From Filomicrobium sp. (GTDB lineage: Bacteria > Pseudomonadota > Alphaproteobacteria > Rhizobiales > Hyphomicrobiaceae), in contig JARFQY010000068.1 in assembly GCA_029287535.1 (NCBI GenBank), positions 1 to 52,090 on the forward strand: a stretch of DNA of 52,090 nucleotides, written 5' to 3'. Positions within the stretch are counted from its first letter, which is position 1; each line of letters starts with the position of its first letter. The translations under genes and the position numbers were made by a program. A model generated the notes under the pieces. That model was not told the DNA's origin, did not search any database, and worked only from the letters and a program-made list of their open reading frames with translations. Positions 1 to 9,435 of this stretch are shown here, one piece after another.

Positions 1-163
1 GGGTGTGAGCGGATCAGCCTATCTCGTCGGTGGTGTCGGGGTGACCTTGCTGAAGGGCGGACCGGTCATACTGGCTCCCATCCGATCCGGGTTGTGCCTG
101 CGACTCGGTGCAAGCATCGGATACGTTCGGTTCACGCCTGAGCCGACCTGGAATCCATTTTGA
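1..163 (+). CDS. eipA: EipA-like (DUF1134) envelope protein, 3' end only
   Basis: Only the last 53 codons are in the window, in the frame beginning at base 2 and ending with TGA at 161-163. The tail is glycine- and valine-rich and closes with LGASIGYVRFTP followed by TWNPF, which I recognise as the C-terminal signature of DUF1134. The best known member is EipA of Brucella, a small periplasmic beta-barrel protein linked to envelope integrity. The downstream neighbours are two L,D-transpeptidases, which fits an envelope role. The call rests on a short piece, so the family is likely but not certain, and nothing can be said of its start or signal peptide. Confidence 0.72.
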   Translation, partial: GVSGSAYLVGGVGVTLLKGGPVILAPIRSGLCLRLGASIGYVRFTPEPTWNPF

Positions 164-171
164 GGCCTAGG

Positions 172-230
172 CGGCAAGCCGATGTTGAAACGCCTCTCTC
201 TTGGTCAACATTCGGCAAGCCGATGTTGAA
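172..230. repeat. 18-bp direct repeat downstream of eipA
   Basis: The 18-mer CGGCAAGCCGATGTTGAA occurs at 172-189 and again, perfectly, at 213-230. Between them, TCAACAT at 205-211 is complementary to ATGTTGA in both copies (182-188 and 223-229), so the segment can pair with either copy but not both. The repeat sits just after the eipA stop codon, in the gap between convergent genes. Confidence 0.85.
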
Positions 231-265
231 CAGCACCGCACAGATGATCCATCCGTGCGGTGCTG
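205..265. terminator. Two back-to-back hairpins between convergent genes
   Basis: Hairpin one pairs 205-211 and 213-215 with 220-229 (10 bp, one bulged T, CAAG loop). Hairpin two is a perfect 11-bp stem, CAGCACCGCAC at 231-241 with GTGCGGTGCTG at 255-265, and a 13-nt loop. Neither is followed by a long T-run on either strand, so this is a probable bidirectional transcription stop rather than a textbook intrinsic terminator. Confidence 0.55.
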
Positions 266-292
266 CAGGTTCTAATCTTACGGCCTGCGATC

Positions 293-1063
293 TTAGTCGC
301 CGCTACCAGGCCACCTGAATGCGCTTGGCTTGTAGAAGCTGTAGGATTTCTTCTTTCCGCTACGCTTCTTTTTTGTGGTCGTCGGCTGCGGAGAGTCCCA
401 GAATCCGAAACCCATGCCCGACGAAGCCGCGTATGTTTTCTTCTTCTTCTTTTTGGCAACGGCATAGTAAGGCGTCTTGCCTTGGACCGAAATGCGCGTG
501 CGCGCCTTTCCGTGCCGACTGACGAGGCGGTAGAACTTCTTGGCATTCGAGGGCGAGAGGCGAATGCAGCCGTGCGATGCCGGGCGGCCGAGCGCGCCGG
601 TGTAATACGTCGCGTGGATCGCATAGCCACGGTAATAGAACACGGAATGCGGCATCGGCGAGTTGTGGTACTTGCGCGAGTAGTGCATGCGCGTCATCCA
701 CTGGGGCTTGTAGTTCCCAGTTGGGGTGTGATAGCCCGCGCGGCCCGATGAGATCTTCCAGACGTGCTTGACAGCGCCATGCTCGGTCACGGTCATCGTC
801 TGCGTGGACAGGTTAACGGAGGCCCTCAAGGTCGCCGGCAGCGGCTTTGCTTTTTGTTTGGACTCGGTGTCGGCGATAGCGGCGACTTTCTCGCTGCCGA
901 CGGTTGAAGCTTTTACCGGAGCCGTCTTTGAAACAGTGGCTGGTACGTCTTCAACCTTCTTTGTAGTTATGATCTCAACCTTCTCAGCTACCGGCTCGGC
1001 AGCAAGCGGCCCGCTCAGCACAAAGGCTGCCGAAACCGCGCACACAACGGCGCATCCCCGCAT
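293..1063 (-). CDS. L,D-transpeptidase (YkuD domain) with Lys-rich tail
   Basis: A periplasmic enzyme of the YkuD family, which makes 3-3 cross-links in peptidoglycan or attaches proteins to it. The 256-aa protein starts with a signal peptide (about residues 1-22), has a low-complexity linker to about residue 75, then the YkuD domain at about 80-195. The catalytic motif SHGCIR puts the nucleophile at Cys166 with His164 beside it; the upstream conserved histidine lies in IHATYYTG, where the usual HGT reads HAT. After the domain comes an unusual tail with a run of six lysines and a second basic block. I chose the ATG at 1063, preceded by GGGAG, because the longer open frame begins with TTG. A second, shorter paralogue follows immediately upstream. 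Confidence 0.9.
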   Translation of the reverse strand: MRGCAVVCAVSAAFVLSGPLAAEPVAEKVEIITTKKVEDVPATVSKTAPVKASTVGSEKVAAIADTESKQKAKPLPATLRASVNLSTQTMTVTEHGAVKHVWKISSGRAGYHTPTGNYKPQWMTRMHYSRKYHNSPMPHSVFYYRGYAIHATYYTGALGRPASHGCIRLSPSNAKKFYRLVSRHGKARTRISVQGKTPYYAVAKKKKKKTYAASSGMGFGFWDSPQPTTTKKKRSGKKKSYSFYKPSAFRWPGSGD

Positions 1064-1212
1064 CGTCAAATTACTCCCACGCTTAACCAACACCAAACGT
1101 ACTGGCTAAAAGCTAACCTGGGACAGCTGCGGAAAGATTAATGACTCGCGCGATTGTGAGACCGCGCGAGCATTTTCCCATTTTGGGACAGGCGTTAATG
1201 AGCCCTTGAGAA

Positions 1213-1650
1213 TTAGCGAATGTAGATACGCGTTCCACTGCGGCCGTAACGACGAACAAGGGTGTAGAGCCGCCGGGCATTTCCAGGTGCCAGGCGAACA
1301 CAACCGTGAGACGCGCGGCGGCCGAGACGCTTTGTTTCGTAGGTCCCGTGAATTGCATAGCCACCGCTATAGAAGATCGAGTAGGGCATTGGTGACCAGT
1401 TGTACTTACGCGAGTGCCACATGCGCTCCAGACGTTGCGGGCGATACGCGCCGGATGGCGTTGTGTAACCGCGACGACCCGTCGATACGCGCCAAGTATG
1501 ACGCAACTGGCCGCTTACATAAACGTGCATCACTTGAGAACCGCGGTGGATCTTTACGACCACGCTTGCTTCGGCATCGCTCGCCGGAGTCACAAAAAAC
1601 GCGGTCAGCGCAAATGGAATGACCGCCAATAGCTTTAAGAAAGTACGCAT
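1213..1650 (-). CDS. L,D-transpeptidase (YkuD domain), compact paralogue
   Basis: A second YkuD-family peptidoglycan L,D-transpeptidase, 145 aa. Residues 1-28 form a signal peptide and the rest is almost entirely catalytic domain. The conserved histidine is in IHGTYETK (His101) and the active-site motif SHGCVR gives Cys117. It shares the blocks Y-TP-G-Y-PQ, M--SRKY--SPMP and YAIH with the neighbour at 293-1063, so the two are a tandem duplication, but it lacks that protein's linker and basic tail. The start at 1650 is preceded by AGAGG; upstream TTG and ATG codons in frame have no comparable ribosome binding site. About 150 bp separate the two genes. Confidence 0.9.
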   Translation of the reverse strand: MRTFLKLLAVIPFALTAFFVTPASDAEASVVVKIHRGSQVMHVYVSGQLRHTWRVSTGRRGYTTPSGAYRPQRLERMWHSRKYNWSPMPYSIFYSGGYAIHGTYETKRLGRRASHGCVRLAPGNARRLYTLVRRYGRSGTRIYIR

Positions 1651-1837
1651 ACCCAGCCTCTTTACAAAGTACATAACCCACAACGATCAGGTTGGACCTG
1701 TTCACCAGATGGTACAAGCCCGCACATCGATTAACCAAAAACGCTAAGCGCATCGGCGCCGTGCTCAAACATGCATGGTTGAGGGCAGGTGATAGGGAGC
1801 AGTTATGATGTCTGCGCGCCGGTCGTATTCAGGCCGA

Positions 1838-3286
1838 TCAAGCCTTGACTAATTCATAGCCAGCAAGTGCGCACTTACGTGCTTCTGCATGATCGACGAT
1901 CGGATGCGGGTACGTCTCGCCGAGGACCACACCGGAGTCTTCAAGAGTACCTTGGGACGCCAGCCAAGGCGCGTGAATTGACTTCGCAGGCATCCTTGCT
2001 AGCTCAGGAACCCACTGACGGACATAGGCCCCGTCGGGATCGAATTTTACGCCCTGGGTCACGGGGTTGAAGATCCTGAAGTATGGTGCAGCGTCGGCGC
2101 CGCAACCGGCGACCCACTGCCAGCTGGCCGCGTTGCTGGCGAGATCGGCATCGACGAGCGTGTCCCAAAACCAAGCTTCACCCGCGCGCCAGTGGATGAG
2201 CAGATCTTTGATCAAAAACGAGGCCGTGATCATGCGTACGCGATTGTGCATCCAGCCCGTGTGCCAAAGCTGCCGCATGCCCGCGTCGACGATTGGAAAG
2301 CCGGTCTGGCCTTGTTGCCAGGCTCGCAGCCCTTCCGGGTCATCTCGCCATGGGAAAGCATTGAACTGAGTTCGCAGCGGCTCGGTCGGCAGCTCAGGGA
2401 AATGAAACAGAAGGTGGGCCGAGAATTCGCGCCACACGAGTTCCTTCAGAAATGTTTCGAGGCCCTTGCCCTGATAGCCGTGGCTCGCGGCCCAGGACTT
2501 CGCCGTATGCCAAACGGCCGCCGGGCTTATCTCCCCGAAGTGAAGGTGAGGGGACAAGCGGGACGTGCTTTCATGATCGGGCCTGTTGCGTCCATCGTGA
2601 TAGCCGGTCAGGGCGGCATCGAGAAATGCATCGAGCCGAGCGTGTGCGCCTTGCTCACCGGGTATCCATGTTTCGCGGAGGCCAGCCGACCAGTCAGGTT
2701 TCGTGGGCAGCAGGTTCCAATCGCCAAGATTGTCGCCTTCGGCGTCACCTCGATACTTTGTTAAGCTCGTTGGGGCCGGCAGAGGTTTGCGGGGTTCGCC
2801 GCTGGCATTGAGCGCCCGCCAGAATGGCGAATAGACCTTGTAGGGCCCGCCATCCTTGGTGCGGACCTCGCCAGGATCCTTGAGCAATGCACCTGGGAAC
2901 CGGCGTACCTCGATCGCAGTGTCCACTTTTGCCAATTCAGTATGGATGGCAACTTCGAGCGAGGTCGCCCAAGGTTCGTACTGGCGGGAAAAGTAGACGC
3001 CGCGCGCACCAACTTCGCGAGCGATTTGCGGGACGATCTGGGTTGCCGAACCGCGGCGCAGAACAAGCTTCGCACCGAGGTTCGCAAGGCGGCCTGAAAG
3101 TTCCACCAAGCTGTTGTGCAACCACCAACGCGACGCTCCGCCAGGCGCCCACTCGCCGGGCGCATTATCATCCAGCACATACAGTGGGACGATTGGAGCG
3201 CCGGCCTCGACGGCCTTTGCCAGCGCGACGTTATCGGTGAGGCGCAGGTCCTGGCGAAACCAGACAATGATGGGACGGTTGTCCAT
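1838..3286 (-). CDS. phr: Deoxyribodipyrimidine photolyase (class I, PhrB type)
   Basis: Light-dependent repair of cyclobutane pyrimidine dimers in DNA, using FAD and an antenna cofactor. The 482 aa match the usual class I length. Residues 4-165 form the photolyase alpha/beta domain and about 200-470 the FAD-binding helical domain. Visible FAD-pocket motifs are SRLSPHLHFGEIS (242-254), WREFSAHLLF (285-294), GWMHNRVRM (344-352) and DADLASNAASWQWVAG (379-394), followed by PYFRIFNP (401-408). These fit a CPD photolyase better than a cryptochrome or an iron-sulfur (6-4) photolyase, because no cysteine cluster is seen at the C terminus. It appears to be transcribed alone. Confidence 0.93.
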   Translation of the reverse strand: MDNRPIIVWFRQDLRLTDNVALAKAVEAGAPIVPLYVLDDNAPGEWAPGGASRWWLHNSLVELSGRLANLGAKLVLRRGSATQIVPQIAREVGARGVYFSRQYEPWATSLEVAIHTELAKVDTAIEVRRFPGALLKDPGEVRTKDGGPYKVYSPFWRALNASGEPRKPLPAPTSLTKYRGDAEGDNLGDWNLLPTKPDWSAGLRETWIPGEQGAHARLDAFLDAALTGYHDGRNRPDHESTSRLSPHLHFGEISPAAVWHTAKSWAASHGYQGKGLETFLKELVWREFSAHLLFHFPELPTEPLRTQFNAFPWRDDPEGLRAWQQGQTGFPIVDAGMRQLWHTGWMHNRVRMITASFLIKDLLIHWRAGEAWFWDTLVDADLASNAASWQWVAGCGADAAPYFRIFNPVTQGVKFDPDGAYVRQWVPELARMPAKSIHAPWLASQGTLEDSGVVLGETYPHPIVDHAEARKCALAGYELVKA

Positions 3287-3457
3287 TCGTGTTCCGACAT
3301 TGCGCGGGAAGCTCGAATTCCCGTTAATCGAGTGGGGTTGAAACGAACCGCAGCCGCCGCCGGTTCAGTGGGATGAGAGCAGCGTCATGCAAAGCCCCGG
3401 TTGTCAGGGTGCAAGTAGATTCCGAGCCGCCTCAATCAGCTGGGCGCTGACGCAGCG

Positions 3458-5233
3458 TCAATTGAAGAGAAGATCGAAAAACGTTTTCGGCTTGCGGCGG
3501 CGTTTGCGATACTTGCGGCTACGGCGGTCACTGCGCGGCTGGGCAAAGCCGAAGCCACCGTCATTGGCCCAAGGTGCCCAATCTGGTCCACCGGCTCTGC
3601 GGCGATTTCTGCTACGGGCCCTGCGCGCCGCCAGAGCAGGGTCAACCACAGGGACGCCCTTGCGCAGCTGGAACTGGTCCGTCACACCGTCGACGCTGGC
3701 GACGGTCACCGAACCGTTTTGCGACCAGGTCCAGCCGGCGACCTTCTTGCCCAAGCGATGGGGTGCGATCGCGACCACGCTGGAGGAACGCAGATCAATG
3801 ATCGCGGCCTGCTCCATTTCCTCAGGCCCCTTCGGGCCTTCAATCACACCGCTGTGGTAGGTGAGCACGCCAATCTGCCGGAACGGCCTTTGTTTTTGCT
3901 CCCAGGACAAGAGCCTCGGCTTGCCTTCGCCCATCATCTCCAGAGGAACACGGATTTTGGGATATCGCCGGTTCACAGCGGCGTAGCGGCCACGATTGGT
4001 GACGACATACCAGCCTTCAGTGCCTAGACCATCGACGACGCGGTCGCCTTCCACGGCTTCAGGAACGCCGAGCCGGGCCAATGCATCAAGGGCGCGCTTA
4101 AAGCCGGGCTTCTTATCCAAGGCTTTGCGGTAGACCTTGATCGCCTGCTCGGACTTGCCGCTGGCTTCTTTAGCGGCGGCCCTGGCCCACAACACTTCGG
4201 GATTGTCGGCGTCAAGCTTGCTTGCCGTCCTCAGATCACCCTTGGCGATTTCAGGTCGGCCGGAGCGGACGTAGGCATATCCTCGATAGGCGAATGCAAC
4301 CGCGGAACGGGGATTGAGCTCGATCGCCCGGTTGAGGTCCAAAAGAGCTGGTTCCTGCGCGTCGGCCATGGCGTGAACGAGCCCGCGTGCCTCGAACCCT
4401 TTGTGGTCCTGTGGACGCAACTCCACGACACGGCTGAAGTCCGCGATCGCCGATTCAAGCTGCCCGGACGACAGGTAGGCATTGCCACGCAGCATATAAG
4501 CTTCCGCGTTCGATATATCGAACGCGATAGCGCGGGACAGGTCTTCAATGGCTTCGTTGAAGTGGCCGACACGCAATTTTGCTTCCGCGCGGCTACGGTA
4601 ACCGGATGCGAACCGCGAGTCTGAGCCAACAGCGCGCGAAAAATCGCGGATGGCGGCGTGCGGCCGGTCCAGTTTCAGATGAGCCCGTCCGCGGCCGGCA
4701 AGTGGCGCAGCGGCGGCCGGCAACAGTTTCACCGCCTGGGTAAAGTCGCGGATTGCCTTATCGGTCTTGCCGATCTGCATCATCGCGCCGGCTCGGTTGT
4801 TGTAAGCGGCGGCATATCCCGGCGCGAGCACAATGGCACGATCGAAATCCTTCAGTGCCTCGTCGGGCAAACCCAGGGCTAGAAGCAGATTGCCGCGATT
4901 GTTGTAGGTCGCAGCATATTCCGGAAACAACTCAACGGCTTTGTTGAAGTCGTCGATGGCCTCACGCGTCCGCCCCATGCGGACATAGGCGACGCCGCGG
5001 TCATTCAGGATGGTCGCGCGACGGTCATCGGCCAGCGAGCGATCGCTGAGTGCCGTCGAATAATGCTGCACCGCCTCATTCGATTTGCCGCGCTGCAACG
5101 CCAGAGCGCCATTCCGCACATAAAGCTGCGTCGACTCGCCGACGCGCGCCTCCAGCGGTGGCGACGCGGCGACGAGGGCCAAAGAGGCAATTATCAATGC
5201 AAGCGCTGCGGCGTAGTGCGCAGGCTGGCTCAT
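3458..5233 (-). CDS. Secreted TPR-repeat protein with basic C-terminal tail
   Basis: A 591-aa exported protein. Residues 1-30 look like a signal peptide ending near LEARVGES. From about 40 to 390 there are roughly ten tetratricopeptide repeats of 34 residues, recognisable by A-YNNRGN-L and A--DF--A--L-P patterns; these are protein-interaction scaffolds. About 400-535 is a different domain with no family I recognise. The last 50 residues are very rich in Arg and Lys and end in KTFFDLLFN. No enzymatic motif is seen. Its gene lies between Nnr and photolyase on the same strand, with about 140 bp to Nnr, and nothing in the context fixes its role. Confidence 0.75.
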   Translation of the reverse strand: MSQPAHYAAALALIIASLALVAASPPLEARVGESTQLYVRNGALALQRGKSNEAVQHYSTALSDRSLADDRRATILNDRGVAYVRMGRTREAIDDFNKAVELFPEYAATYNNRGNLLLALGLPDEALKDFDRAIVLAPGYAAAYNNRAGAMMQIGKTDKAIRDFTQAVKLLPAAAAPLAGRGRAHLKLDRPHAAIRDFSRAVGSDSRFASGYRSRAEAKLRVGHFNEAIEDLSRAIAFDISNAEAYMLRGNAYLSSGQLESAIADFSRVVELRPQDHKGFEARGLVHAMADAQEPALLDLNRAIELNPRSAVAFAYRGYAYVRSGRPEIAKGDLRTASKLDADNPEVLWARAAAKEASGKSEQAIKVYRKALDKKPGFKRALDALARLGVPEAVEGDRVVDGLGTEGWYVVTNRGRYAAVNRRYPKIRVPLEMMGEGKPRLLSWEQKQRPFRQIGVLTYHSGVIEGPKGPEEMEQAAIIDLRSSSVVAIAPHRLGKKVAGWTWSQNGSVTVASVDGVTDQFQLRKGVPVVDPALAARRARSRNRRRAGGPDWAPWANDGGFGFAQPRSDRRSRKYRKRRRKPKTFFDLLFN

Positions 5234-5372
5234 GGCGGACGCTCCGTAGTTCTTGCTGGCCTGCAGGGCACAGCATTCTGTCCTGCTTCTATAGCAGCAT
5301 TCGGCCTGATTTGTGTTGCATCGACGCGGCAGGGTTGACCTCAGGTGAACGGAAACCAGCGCCGGGTGAGCA

Positions 5373-6989
5373 CTAGCGACCTGAATTTCTCAGCTCTCGC
5401 CGCTTTGCATGTAGATCGCGGAGGATTTCTGGAACGATCTCGGGCAGATCCTCAGCGATCAGACCAGGCCCAAATCGATTCGCGCATTCAGCGTGGATCC
5501 AAACGCCGGTACTGGCCGCGGTTTGCTCATCAAGAGACTGGGCAAGCAAGCCTGCGATAAGGCCGGCAAGGACGTCTCCTGAGCCTGCTGTGGCAAGCCA
5601 TGGCGGCGCGTTGGTGTTGATCACGACCCGGCTCGGCACATCGGCGGCGGAGGTCGCGGGTCGGGCGATGACGGTGTCAGGACCCTTTAGAAGGATGACG
5701 GCACCGCTGAGATTCGCGGCTTGGCGCGCCCTGTCGATCTTCGATCCCTCGATGCTCGGGAACAACCGAGCGAATTCGCCTTCATGCGGGGTCAGCACGA
5801 CGCGCGAGGTGCCAGAGCCCGCTCCGTTGCCCGCGCGCCGCTTGATGGCCGCGAACAGGTGCTGGCGGAATTCCTCATTGGCAAACGACGTCAATGCATC
5901 AGCATCAAGAACGACTCCCGCCGTGCGGGCTTCCAGGATCTTCAGGACCATTTCGCGGGTGTGCTCGCCGACGCCAAATCCAGGGCCAATAAGGACCGCG
6001 TTCTTGCGCTGGTCACCAAGCACGCGGCCAATCTGCCCCGCGGTATCACACGGGATCAGCATGATTGATGTGAGATGAGCGGCGTTTTCCTGGATCGCCT
6101 CAGATGGGCTTGCGACGGTGACCAGCCCAGAACCCACGCGAAGCGCGGCCCTGGCGCCAAGACGCGCCGCGCCGGTTGCAGCCGAGGGACCGGAAAGGAC
6201 CAGGGCATGCCCATAACTGTACTTGTGCGCCTGAGACCGCCGTTCCGGAATCGCGAGTGCGGCATGCTGGACACTGTTCAGCTCAATATCGGCCTGAACG
6301 CCGGATTTCGGGATCAGTTCGCCATCCCGCGCCCGAGAGAGCGCTTCTTCGGGGATGCCGATATCAGCAAGAACGACTTCGCCGCACAGGTCGCGTCCGG
6401 GATAGAGCACGTGCCCCGGTTTAAGCCGGAAGAAAGTCACGGTGCGATCCGCCCGGAAAACGCTTTCGCCAAGCGGCTCGCCGGTGGTGCCGTTGAGGCC
6501 GCTGGGGACGTCAACGGCCAGAAGGCCGCCAGCTGAAAGATGAAGGTCACTGCCAGCAAGCCGAGCTGCTTCGCCCTCGAGCGGACGCGCCAGGCCGGCG
6601 CCGAACAACGCATCGATGATGAGATCCGCGTCAGCCGCGGCCTGGCCGGCGTCGCTCAAGGCGTGAACCGCACCCATCGCCAACCATCGCTTGGCCATCT
6701 CAGCTGCGTCGCCCTTGAGCCGATCAATCGCGCCGAGAAGAAAGACGGCTACATCATAACCACGCTCTTTGAGATGGCGCGCCGCAACAAAACCATCGCC
6801 GCCGTTATTGCCGGGACCACATAGGATCACGATGCGCGCTCCGGCATCGGTCATTTTCCCGGCCTCTTCGGCGACCGAGCGACCGGCGTTTTCCATCAGT
6901 GTCAGGCTTGGCACACCCAGCTCGACGGCCAAACGATCCGCCGTGGCCATCTGCTCATTTGTAAGAATTTCAAGCGGTGGCTCTTTCAT
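5373..6989 (-). CDS. nnr: Bifunctional NAD(P)H-hydrate repair enzyme Nnr
   Basis: Repairs hydrated NADH and NADPH: the N-terminal YjeF_N domain epimerises R- to S-NAD(P)HX and the C-terminal YjeF_C domain dehydrates it using ADP. At 538 aa it has both domains, as is usual in bacteria. The N-terminal half shows the GPGNNGGDGFVAARHL motif; the C-terminal half shows TPHEGEFARLFP, LKGPDTVIA and the nucleotide-binding TAGSGDVLAGLIAG. The ATG at 6989 (MKEPPLEIL) is preferred, since the longer frame starts with TTG. It is divergent from glnB; the pairing of nnr with glnB-glnA is seen in other alphaproteobacteria, as far as I recall. Confidence 0.93.
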   Translation of the reverse strand: MKEPPLEILTNEQMATADRLAVELGVPSLTLMENAGRSVAEEAGKMTDAGARIVILCGPGNNGGDGFVAARHLKERGYDVAVFLLGAIDRLKGDAAEMAKRWLAMGAVHALSDAGQAAADADLIIDALFGAGLARPLEGEAARLAGSDLHLSAGGLLAVDVPSGLNGTTGEPLGESVFRADRTVTFFRLKPGHVLYPGRDLCGEVVLADIGIPEEALSRARDGELIPKSGVQADIELNSVQHAALAIPERRSQAHKYSYGHALVLSGPSAATGAARLGARAALRVGSGLVTVASPSEAIQENAAHLTSIMLIPCDTAGQIGRVLGDQRKNAVLIGPGFGVGEHTREMVLKILEARTAGVVLDADALTSFANEEFRQHLFAAIKRRAGNGAGSGTSRVVLTPHEGEFARLFPSIEGSKIDRARQAANLSGAVILLKGPDTVIARPATSAADVPSRVVINTNAPPWLATAGSGDVLAGLIAGLLAQSLDEQTAASTGVWIHAECANRFGPGLIAEDLPEIVPEILRDLHAKRRELRNSGR

Positions 6990-7180
6990 TTGACCTGTGG
7001 CCTCGTCCAATTCCGTCAGCGCTCCACGAAATCCTATCGCTCAGCAGGCGCCCGGCATTGACTATTTTTACGGCATAATGCCTGCTTTGTGGGCACGAGC
7101 TTCTGCGGCAGATTGCGACTTGTTGCGCCAATTCGCGGCAAGGTATTCCAATCACTCAACTTTATTTCTCGTTCACCAAT

Positions 7181-7196
7181 TGGCACAGGGCGTGCT
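7181..7196 (+). promoter_or_regulatory. Sigma-54-type promoter of glnB
   Basis: TGGCAC at 7181-7186, five bases, then GTGCT at 7192-7196. The consensus is TGGCAC-N5-TTGCT, so the -24 GG and -12 GC dinucleotides and their spacing are intact, with one mismatch. It lies about 70 bp before the glnB start. A sigma-54/NtrC promoter is what is expected for a nitrogen-regulated glnBA operon. No NtrC site was defined. Confidence 0.65.
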
Positions 7197-7198
7197 AA

Positions 7199-7601
<403 letters not shown>

Positions 7602-7603
<2 letters not shown>

Positions 7604-7626
7604 AGACGGCACCTCACGCCGTCTTC
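7602..7626 (+). terminator. Hairpin overlapping the glnB stop codon
   Basis: GAAGACGGC (7602-7610) pairs perfectly with GCCGTCTTC (7618-7626) around a 7-nt loop. The stem begins inside the TGA at 7601-7603 and there is no T-run after it. It could attenuate read-through from glnB into glnA or protect the glnB message rather than end transcription fully. Confidence 0.5.
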
Positions 7627-7702
7627 ACACATCCCTCCTACGAACGCCGCGTTCGTGAACTAAATCCACCATCCTCCAACTCGTTCCAACACGGGGAGAC
7701 TT

Positions 7703-9112
7703 ATGAAAACCCAAAGTGATGTCGTCCAGCTGATCAAGGACAAAGACGTAAAGTTCGTAGACTTCCGGTTCACTGATACACGCGGAAAGATGCAGCACGT
7801 AACCGCAGACGCTTCCTGCATCGACGAAGACCTGCTGAGCGAGGGCTACGCCTTTGACGGCTCTTCAATCGCGGGCTGGAAGGGCATCGAAGCCTCCGAC
7901 ATGCTCCTCATCGCCGATCCGGATTCGGCGCATATCGACCCGTTCTTCGCGCAGACAACGCTGGCGTTGTTCTGCGATATTCGCGAACCCTCGACCGGTC
8001 AGGCCTATGAGCGCGACCCGCGCTCGATCGCCAAGAAGGCCGAGGCCTACATGCAATCCAGCGGCGTTGGTGACGCGGTATTCTTCGGCCCGGAAGCCGA
8101 ATTCTTCATGTTCGATGACGTTCGCTTCACTGCCGAACCCTACAACACCGGCTTCCGCGTCGACTCCACCGAACTGCCTTCGAACTCCGGCACCGAATAC
8201 GAAATGGGCAACCTCGGCCACCGGCCGCGCACGAAAGGCGGTTATTTCCCTGTGCCGCCGATCGATAGCGGGCAGGATATCCGCTCCGAGATGCTGGCGG
8301 TGATGGCCGAAATGGGTGTCTCGGTCGAAAAACACCACCACGAAGTCGGTGCCGCACAGCACGAACTCGGTATCAAGTTCGGGCCGATCAAGACGATCGC
8401 CGACCACCTGCAGATTTACAAATATTCGATCCACAACGTCGCGCAGGCCTACGGTAAGACCGCGACGTTCATGCCGAAGCCCGTGTTCGGCGACAACGGC
8501 TCGGGCATGCACGTTCACCAATCGATCTGGAAAGGCGGGCAGCCGGTGTTTGCCGGCGACAAGTATGCCGATCTGTCGGAAACCTGCCTGTACTACATCG
8601 GTGGGGTCTTGAAGCACGCGAAAGCGATCAACGCTTTCACCAATGCGTCGACGAACTCCTACAAACGTCTGGTGCCCGGTTATGAAGCACCGGTGTTGTT
8701 GGCCTACTCGGCTCGCAACCGCTCGGCGTCGTGCCGCATTCCCTACACCACCAGCCCGAAGGCAAAGCGTGTCGAAGTCCGCTTCCCGGATCCGACGGCC
8801 AACCCCTACCTGGCCTTCGCGGCAATGCTGATGGCCGGCCTCGACGGCATCAACAACAAGATCCATCCAGGCGATCCGATGGACAAGAACCTCTATGACC
8901 TGCCACCAGCGGAACTGGCTGAGATTCCGACGGTTGCCGGGACTCTGCGCGAAGCTCTGGAACACCTCGATCAGGATCGGGAATTCCTCAAGTCCGGCGG
9001 TGTGTTCTCCGACGACATGATCGATGCCTACATCGAGCTGAAGATGGAAGAGAACATGCGCTATGAGATGACGCCGCACCCGGTCGAGTACGATCTCTAC
9101 TACTCGGTCTAA
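7703..9112 (+). CDS. glnA: Glutamine synthetase type I (GlnA)
   Basis: Makes glutamine from glutamate, ammonia and ATP in a cytoplasmic dodecamer. Length is 469 aa, as for GSI-beta enzymes. Landmarks: [11 protein letters not shown] (49-59), [12 protein letters not shown] (127-138), [13 protein letters not shown] (211-223), [17 protein letters not shown] (258-274), and KNLYDLP (395-401) with Tyr398 as the adenylylation site. The start is preceded by GGGGAGA. It follows glnB in the same direction, is probably co-transcribed from the sigma-54-type promoter, and is closed by a strong terminator. Regulation by GlnB and the adenylyltransferase GlnE (not in the window) is expected. Confidence 0.97.
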   Translation: MKTQSDVVQLIKDKDVKFVDFRFTDTRGKMQHVTADASCIDEDLLSEGYAFDGSSIAGWKGIEASDMLLIADPDSAHIDPFFAQTTLALFCDIREPSTGQAYERDPRSIAKKAEAYMQSSGVGDAVFFGPEAEFFMFDDVRFTAEPYNTGFRVDSTELPSNSGTEYEMGNLGHRPRTKGGYFPVPPIDSGQDIRSEMLAVMAEMGVSVEKHHHEVGAAQHELGIKFGPIKTIADHLQIYKYSIHNVAQAYGKTATFMPKPVFGDNGSGMHVHQSIWKGGQPVFAGDKYADLSETCLYYIGGVLKHAKAINAFTNASTNSYKRLVPGYEAPVLLAYSARNRSASCRIPYTTSPKAKRVEVRFPDPTANPYLAFAAMLMAGLDGINNKIHPGDPMDKNLYDLPPAELAEIPTVAGTLREALEHLDQDREFLKSGGVFSDDMIDAYIELKMEENMRYEMTPHPVEYDLYYSV

Positions 9113-9170
9113 GCGACGTTGACGCGACTTGCGCCGCACCAAAGCGGGGCAAATCTGAAAGGCTATTGTT

Positions 9171-9204
9171 GACGGCCCGGGCAATCGCGCGGGCCGTCTT
9201 CCTT
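9171..9204 (+). terminator. Intrinsic terminator of glnA
   Basis: GACGGCCCG (9171-9179) pairs with CGGGCCGTC (9190-9198) over a 10-nt loop, followed by TTCCTTT. It lies 58 bases after the glnA stop and should end the glnBA transcript. Confidence 0.8.
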
Positions 9205-9395
9205 TGTAAGACCCACATGGCTTTCACGATGTCTCTGATCGCCGAACCGTTATTCGAAAAACAGAACTGATGGACACAAAAAGGGTAAATAGAAAAGCTG
9301 CTTAGCAACCATCTCTGCCCGACGTTTGCGCCGCAAAAGAGAATCAGGATTGACAACGAAACATCATGGGCGCACCATCTTTCGAAAGGATCACG

Positions 9396-9435
9396 AAGGA
9401 GGTCTACGAAAATGCTTCCACCTGGTCGATTTTAA
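9396..9435 (+). other. Candidate leader ORF (MLPPGRF) with perfect Shine-Dalgarno
   Basis: AAGGAGGT at 9396-9403 is a full 8-base match to the anti-Shine-Dalgarno, the best in the window. After an 8-nt spacer an ATG at 9412 opens a 7-codon frame (Met-Leu-Pro-Pro-Gly-Arg-Phe) ending with TAA at 9433-9435. The dyad at 9436-9476 begins at the next base. This is the layout of a ribosome-responsive leader, and the two consecutive prolines could slow translation. Whether it is translated is inference. Confidence 0.35.

Noticed and set aside
433-465. Possible programmed slippage at the AAG/AAA run in the larger transpeptidase
   Set aside because: The run encodes six lysines in frame and the protein continues sensibly; no alternative frame gives a better product.
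3305-3323. Short hairpin CGGGAA/TTCCCG near the photolyase start
   Set aside because: Six base pairs, no T-run, position unrelated to a stop codon; probably chance.
7865-9184. 439-codon open frame on the minus strand inside glnA
   Set aside because: It is fully antisense to glnA, whose motifs and start are certain; long mirror frames are expected in GC-rich DNA.
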